Assembly: GCA_024235955.1 (NCBI GenBank)
Contig: JACKLJ010000001.1
Location: forward strand, 915,501 to 979,500
DNA: 64,000 nucleotides
Source: Burkholderiaceae bacterium
GTDB lineage: Bacteria > Pseudomonadota > Gammaproteobacteria > Burkholderiales > Burkholderiaceae_C
Reading direction: 5' to 3'
Shown: positions 59,390-64,000 of the stretch, piece by piece
Numbering within the stretch: the stretch's first letter is position 1
Layout: the number at the start of each line of letters is the position of its first letter
Notes under the pieces: model-generated
What the model was told of the DNA's origin: nothing
The model's database searches: none
What the model saw: only the letters and a program-made list of their open reading frames with translations
Translations under genes and position numbers: made by a program

Positions 59390-61246
59390 ATGACGCGCCC
59401 GGGCCTGGCCGTCCGTTCCGGCATCGACGCCCTGTGCGCCGCGCTGGCGCTGGCACTGCTGGCGGGGCTGGTGGCGATGGCCGCCTGGCTCTGGCAGGGC
59501 GCGCGGCAACCGCTGCTGCTGGCGCCGGCCATCGGCGGGTTGAACGCCTGCCTGGAGATGGCGGCGCCCGAGCACCCGCTCGAGGCCGCCTGCACCGGCC
59601 CGCAAGGCTCGGCCGCGGCGCGCGTCGAGCAGGCGCTGCACGCGCTGGGCCCGCGCCGCAGCGCCGATGGCGACTTCAGCGTCGGCTACACGCTGCTGGT
59701 GCCGCTGCTCAACCTGTTCGAGCCGGATGGCCACGGCGGCTGGCAGGTGGACGCGCTGGCGGTGGGCCGCATCGCGCGCACCGTGGCACAGGTGAACCGG
59801 CCGGTGGTGCTGTACCTGTTCTCCACCCATTTCTCCGAGCGCGCGCCCATCGAGCCCGTGCTGGCGCAGGACCCGGCCAACCTGGCCGCGTCGCCCGCCG
59901 GGCCTTTGCCGGTGGACCATTACCTGGGCGGCCCGCTCTACCCGTGGAGCATCGCCCGCACGGACAACGGCATCACGCAGCGGCGCGAGCAGGCGATCGA
60001 GGCCGTGGCGGGCGCCCTGTGTGCGCTGCCGCCGGCGGCGCGCGGGCGCATCGTCAGCATCAACGTGCTGGGCGAGGTGCACCACCTCTACCCGGATTTC
60101 GAGGCCGGCATGGGCTACGGCAGCCCCTACGTGCTGACCGACTATTCGGCCGCGTCGCGCCAGGGCTTCGCGCGCTACCTGCGCCAGCGCTTCGGCAGCG
60201 TGCAGGCGCTCAACGCCTACCTGGGTGCCAGGTTCGGCGATTTCGCGCAGGTGGAGCCGCCGGCCAAAGACATCCGGCGCCAGCCGCTCGACCACTACTG
60301 GCAGCACATCGACGCCACCGCCGCCGGCAGCGTGCCGGTGGGCGGATGGGTGCACGACGCCGAGCTGCCGCCCGGCGGCACGGCCTGGGTGCGTGTGTAC
60401 CTGGATGGCGCGCTGGCCGCGCGTGTGCCGGCGCACTTCGTGCGGCAGGACGTGGCCGATGCCAAGCCAGAGCTGGGCACGGCCCGGGTCGGCTGGCGTT
60501 ACGACCTGCGCTACGCCGGCCTGCCCACGGGGCGCCACCGCATCGACGTGGCACTGGAGCGCGCCACCCCCGCCGGCCCGCGGCTGCTGCAGCTGGGCAC
60601 GCGCCATGTGGCCGTGATGGACCGCAGCCAGGCCGCGCCGCGGCCGGTGCCGCTCACCGAGCCGCTGCCGCCCATGGCGCAGCCGGACGCGCGGGTAGCG
60701 TTCTGGCTCGACAGCCCGGCCGACGACCAGTCGCTCTATTACAACCCGCTGGTGCCGCTGTGGCACGCGTTCCGTGAGCAGCAGGTGGTGGCCTACCTGG
60801 AGCACTTCGACCAGCTGCTGGGCCACGGCTGCCTGGCCGGCGTGCCGCGCAACACGCAGCAGATCTACCCGGCCGAGCAGGCCGGCTGGGACGAAAGCCG
60901 CTTCGCCAGCGCGCAGTCGCTGCGGCCCTTCGGCCACCTGGGCCTGGGCATCAACCTGTACGGCGAGGCGACCTGGGACGGCTCCTTCTTCGACTGGCTG
61001 GCCCGCTCGCGCCAGCCCGGCTACAGCGTGACCGAGTTCCACCCCCTGCGCGCCATGTCCGCCACCGAACTGCGCCAGGTGCTGGAACGCCACCGCGAGC
61101 ACGGCGCCCGCACGCTGTCCTTCTTCCTGCACCCGCCGGGCGCCGACGGCAGCGTGCCCAACCCCTTCGCCCTCGATCCTGCCAACCCCGCCCACGGCTC
61201 CGACGCGCTGTACCGCGCCATGCAGCAGGTGCTGGAGCGGCCGTAA
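59390..61246 (+). CDS. Membrane-anchored glycosidase-like protein of unknown function
   Basis: This is a 618-residue protein with a single N-terminal transmembrane helix (ALCAALALALLAGLVAMAAWL) and a large extracytoplasmic part. The first 330 residues look like a TIM-barrel glycosidase of the GH42/beta-galactosidase clan: a strand with VVLYLFSTHFSE, then RIVSINVLGEVHHLYP, where the Glu could be the catalytic acid, and a second candidate region around LGINLYGEATWDGS. A beta-sandwich-like segment (VRVYLDGALAARVP) lies between. I cannot name it or its substrate. It is 19 bp after the CopD-like gene and probably cotranscribed. The gene pair is bracketed by inverted repeat B copies. Confidence 0.6.
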   Translation: MTRPGLAVRSGIDALCAALALALLAGLVAMAAWLWQGARQPLLLAPAIGGLNACLEMAAPEHPLEAACTGPQGSAAARVEQALHALGPRRSADGDFSVGYTLLVPLLNLFEPDGHGGWQVDALAVGRIARTVAQVNRPVVLYLFSTHFSERAPIEPVLAQDPANLAASPAGPLPVDHYLGGPLYPWSIARTDNGITQRREQAIEAVAGALCALPPAARGRIVSINVLGEVHHLYPDFEAGMGYGSPYVLTDYSAASRQGFARYLRQRFGSVQALNAYLGARFGDFAQVEPPAKDIRRQPLDHYWQHIDATAAGSVPVGGWVHDAELPPGGTAWVRVYLDGALAARVPAHFVRQDVADAKPELGTARVGWRYDLRYAGLPTGRHRIDVALERATPAGPRLLQLGTRHVAVMDRSQAAPRPVPLTEPLPPMAQPDARVAFWLDSPADDQSLYYNPLVPLWHAFREQQVVAYLEHFDQLLGHGCLAGVPRNTQQIYPAEQAGWDESRFASAQSLRPFGHLGLGINLYGEATWDGSFFDWLARSRQPGYSVTEFHPLRAMSATELRQVLERHREHGARTLSFFLHPPGADGSVPNPFALDPANPAHGSDALYRAMQQVLERP

Positions 61247-61249
61247 CTG

Positions 61250-61311
61250 GATGCCAAATCGGCCTGCAGCCCTTGTGTGGAGGGCGCAGGCAGCTCATGA
61301 ATCAGGAGCAA
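61250..61311 (-). repeat. Repeat A copy in the upp intergenic region (first)
   Basis: GATGCCAAATCGGCCTGCAG, then CCCTTGTGTGGAGGGCGCAG and GCAGCTCATGAATCAGGAGC. Confidence 0.84.
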
Positions 61312-61403
61312 GCGGGCTGACGCGCGAGGCGCGGTGGCGCCATGGAGCGACGCTGCCGCCCGTCTGCCGAGACCTCATGTCGTTTGGCAGGATGAATCAT
61401 TTT

Positions 61404-61479
61404 TTGAACCAAATTTTGAACCAAATTGCCTTCCAGCCCTTGCGCAGCAGGCGCAGGCAGCTCATGAATCAATAGCAAC
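61404..61479 (-). repeat. Repeat A copy in the upp intergenic region (second)
   Basis: TTGAACCAAATTGCCTTCCA, then GCCCTTGCGCAGCAGGCGCA and GGCAGCTCATGAATCAATAG. The 13-bp tract TTTTGAACCAAAT is duplicated just before it. Confidence 0.84.
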
Positions 61480-61571
61480 TGCTGGTGTTGACCTTCATGC
61501 GACCGGGCTCCCGCTCAGCCAGTACACCGCAACCGAACGCAGTCCGGAAGGAAGCAGGAGTAGAAGTCAGA

Positions 61572-61684
61572 GGACCGCGGAGCAGGCCATGCGGGTGAAC
61601 GCCGTGGCCGGGCTTGTACCGGCCGCTGGCGTCGTCCCCCTCCCGAAGAGAGAGGGGGAAGGCGCCGCAGGCGACTCAGGGGGT
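61572..61684 (-). repeat. Repeat B copy in the upp intergenic region
   Basis: CCGCGGAGCAGGCCATGCGG, the GGCCGGGCTTGTACCGGCC stem and the CCCCCTCCCGAAGAGAGAGG hairpin. It is inverted relative to the copy at 58557-58669 and nearly identical to it. Confidence 0.87.
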
Positions 61685-61731
61685 GACTCCCGTTCCGGGG
61701 AAGCCGCGCCAGCGGCTCAGGGGGGTGTCCC

Positions 61732-62361
<630 letters not shown>

Positions 62362-62448
62362 GGTGCGTGGCGTGCGTCGTGGAACGGAACGCGCCGATTG
62401 TAGGCAGGCACGCCCGCTTACCGGACGCGCAGTGGCCCGCGCCGCGCC

Positions 62449-63798
62449 TCAGCTGGTGCCGCGCGCGGCGTCGCGCCGGGCTTCGTCCAGCAACTGGCGG
62501 ATCACCTGCTCGGACTGCTCGTAGGCGCCTTCGCCGAAGTGGTGGAAGCGGATGCGGCCGCGTGCGTCGATGAAGTAGTTGGCCGGCCAGTAGCGGTTGC
62601 CGAAGGCACGCCAGAGCGCGAAGTCGCTGTCGATGGTCACCGGCCAGACCACGCCCAGCGCCTTCACCGCGTCGCGCACGTTGTCCAGCTTGCGCTCGTA
62701 GGCGAACTCCGGCGTGTGCACGCCGATCACCACCAGCCCCTGATCGCGGTACTTCGCCTCCCAGGCGCGCACGTGGGGCAGCACGTTGCGGCAGTTGACG
62801 CAGCCGAAGGTCCAGAACTCCAGCAGCACCACCTTGCCGCGCAGCGCCTCGCGCGTGAGCGGCGCGCTGTTGAGCCAGCCGTTCAGGCCTTCCAGCGGCG
62901 GCATCAGGCCTTCCACCGGCAGCGGCGCGGGCTCGCCGGCTGCCAGGGCGACGCGGCGCAGCGCCGATGGGTCCCAGCCGGCGCCTGCCAGCGGCGCGGC
63001 GCGGGCCGGCAGCTGGCCGGGCGCCAGCCGGTCCAGCAGGTGCTGCTCGATCCGCACGCCGCCGCCGCTGGTGAGCGGCGTGGCGATGCCGATGTCGAGC
63101 CCCCAGGCGACGGCGCCCACGCTGCCCAGCACCGCCACGCCCAGCGCGCGGCGCAGCCATTCGCCCACGCCCAGCGAGCGCTTCATCCAGCCGAAGACGC
63201 GGCCGCCGGCCCACAGCGCCAGCCCGAGCGAGGTGGCCGCGCCGGCGCCATAGGCCAGCAGCAGCGCCGACGTCTGCACGCTGGCGCCGCCCAGCGCGGC
63301 GGCGCTGAGCACCACGCCCAGCACCGGGCCGGCGCACGGCGTCCAGATCAGGCCCGCGGCCACGCCGAGCAGCAGCGACGGCCAGATGGGCTCGCGGGCT
63401 GCGTCGGCGGCGAAAGGCGAGGGGGCATCAACGCCCGATGCGCCAGCCGGCAGAGCCTGCCGCGCCGTGGCCACCCGGTTCAGCCGCTCGCCAAGTGCCA
63501 CCAGCGGCCGGGTCCAGCGCTGCGCCAGCTCGGGCCACAGCAGGCTGAGGCCCATCAGGCCCAGCACCAGCAGGGCGAGCTGGCGCCCGCGCTCGTTGGC
63601 CTCGGCCGCCCAGTCGCCACCCACGGCGGCCAGGCTGGCCACCACGGCAAAGGTTCCCGCCATGCCGACCAGCATGGGCAGGCCGTGGCGCAGGAAGGGG
63701 CGGTCGGCCCGTGTCAGCACGAAAGGCAGCATCGGCAGCACGCAGGGCGCGGCGATGGTCAGCACGCCGGCCAGCCAGGACAGCAGCAGCAAGCTCAT
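62449..63798 (-). CDS. CcdA-type membrane protein fused to a thioredoxin-like domain (DipZ-like)
   Basis: This is a 449-residue inner-membrane thiol-disulfide protein. The N-terminal half is CcdA/DsbD-like with reactive Cys in APCVLP and GLIWTPCAGPVLG and six to eight hydrophobic helices. The C-terminal 180 residues form a periplasmic TlpA-like thioredoxin domain with WTFGCVNCRN. Such proteins pass reducing power from the cytosol to periplasmic partners. It is 21 bp from the DoxX gene in the same direction. Confidence 0.9.
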   Translation of the reverse strand: MSLLLLSWLAGVLTIAAPCVLPMLPFVLTRADRPFLRHGLPMLVGMAGTFAVVASLAAVGGDWAAEANERGRQLALLVLGLMGLSLLWPELAQRWTRPLVALGERLNRVATARQALPAGASGVDAPSPFAADAAREPIWPSLLLGVAAGLIWTPCAGPVLGVVLSAAALGGASVQTSALLLAYGAGAATSLGLALWAGGRVFGWMKRSLGVGEWLRRALGVAVLGSVGAVAWGLDIGIATPLTSGGGVRIEQHLLDRLAPGQLPARAAPLAGAGWDPSALRRVALAAGEPAPLPVEGLMPPLEGLNGWLNSAPLTREALRGKVVLLEFWTFGCVNCRNVLPHVRAWEAKYRDQGLVVIGVHTPEFAYERKLDNVRDAVKALGVVWPVTIDSDFALWRAFGNRYWPANYFIDARGRIRFHHFGEGAYEQSEQVIRQLLDEARRDAARGTS

Positions 63799-63819
63799 GG
63801 CGGTGTTCCCGGCAGGCGC

Positions 63820-64000
63820 TCAGCGCAGGCGCAGCAGCTGGTCGAGCGAAGCGCGGCCGGCGCCGTGGCGGATCAGGTACAGGAACACGGCTGCCCAGCT
63901 CAGGTGCGTGGGCCAGGCGTCGGGGTAGACGAAGACCTGGATCACCAGCGTCATGCCCAGCAAAGCGAGCGCGGCGAAGCGCGTGAACAGGCCCAGGAAC
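63820..64000 (-). CDS. DoxX-family membrane protein (5' end outside window)
   Basis: The C-terminal 60 residues are visible, including LLGMTLVIQVFVYPDAWPTH and FLYLIRHGAGRASLD, which are typical of DoxX proteins. The gene starts to the right of the window. DoxX proteins often accompany periplasmic redox proteins, fitting the DipZ-like neighbour. Function not established. Confidence 0.85.
   Translation of the reverse strand, partial: FLGLFTRFAALALLGMTLVIQVFVYPDAWPTHLSWAAVFLYLIRHGAGRASLDQLLRLR

Larger units (their letters stand above)
61247..61731. other. Repeat-rich intergenic region before upp
   Basis: This 485-bp gap between convergent genes holds two repeat A copies (61250-61311, 61404-61479) and one repeat B copy (61572-61684). 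The remaining bases show no coding frame or clear terminator. Confidence 0.75.

Overview
The window comes from a high-GC betaproteobacterium, almost certainly a member of the Comamonadaceae (Burkholderiales). Three things point there: the gene orders pst-pho next to ppx, lolB-ispE-tRNA-Gln-prs-rplY-pth, and rapZ-recN-nadK-hrcA; the uniform GC-rich codon use; and a family of short interspersed repeats (called repeat A here) that I recall as typical of this family. The replicon looks chromosomal and mostly core, with one clear insertion sequence and many small repeats.

Layout. 1-1.9 kb: the end of a TRAP-transporter large permease and an aldo/keto reductase. 1.9-5.2 kb: a Spy/CpxP-like lipoprotein bracketed by two direct copies of a second repeat (repeat B), then a DUF4260-type membrane protein overlapping a CpxRA-like two-component pair. 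5.3-8.7 kb: an AI-2E-type transporter fused to regulatory domains and a protein-tyrosine-phosphatase-like enzyme. 8.8-17.4 kb: the phosphate regulon, ppx on one strand and pstS-pstC-pstA-pstB-phoU-phoB-phoR on the other, with a good Pho box before pstS. 17.5-23.5 kb: a polytopic ArnT/PMT-like protein, ribosomal protein L31 type B with a structured leader, and a four-gene peptide-type ABC transporter without its binding protein. 23.6-30.8 kb: ferredoxin and pth-rplY-prs-tRNA-Gln-ispE-lolB-TPR protein, then mutM. 30.9-38.4 kb: a dynamin-like GTPase overlapping mutY, then rapZ, recN, nadK and hrcA. 38.5-42.5 kb: two tRNAs, riboflavin synthase, an EamA transporter, ogt and an Ada-AlkA fusion. 42.6-49.2 kb: phosphomannomutase, waaA, exosortase H with its associated membrane protein, rhodanese, an isoaspartate-methyltransferase-like protein and the kinase SrkA. 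49.4-53 kb: an AT-rich promoter island, a stand-alone ABC ATPase fused to a dual-specificity phosphatase that is split by an IS481-family element, a Roadblock-like protein and an EVE-domain protein. 53-56 kb: glutaryl-CoA dehydrogenase with a divergent LysR regulator, then msrA. 56-64 kb: a DUF2946-like protein and ZnuD-like TonB receptor, a CopD-like membrane protein, a membrane-anchored glycosidase-like protein, upp, a CcdA-thioredoxin fusion and part of a DoxX protein.

The two most notable signals are these. First, about 20 copies of repeat A and 6 of repeat B are scattered through the window, and several lie inside essential or conserved genes in frame. They supply the lipobox of LolB, a linker in WaaA and two separate insertions in SrkA. 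Second, the ATPase-phosphatase fusion and its Roadblock-like partner, beside a divergent Ser/Thr kinase, look like an unnamed signalling module. It was inactivated by an IS whose 6-bp target duplication and intact flanking frames indicate a recent insertion.
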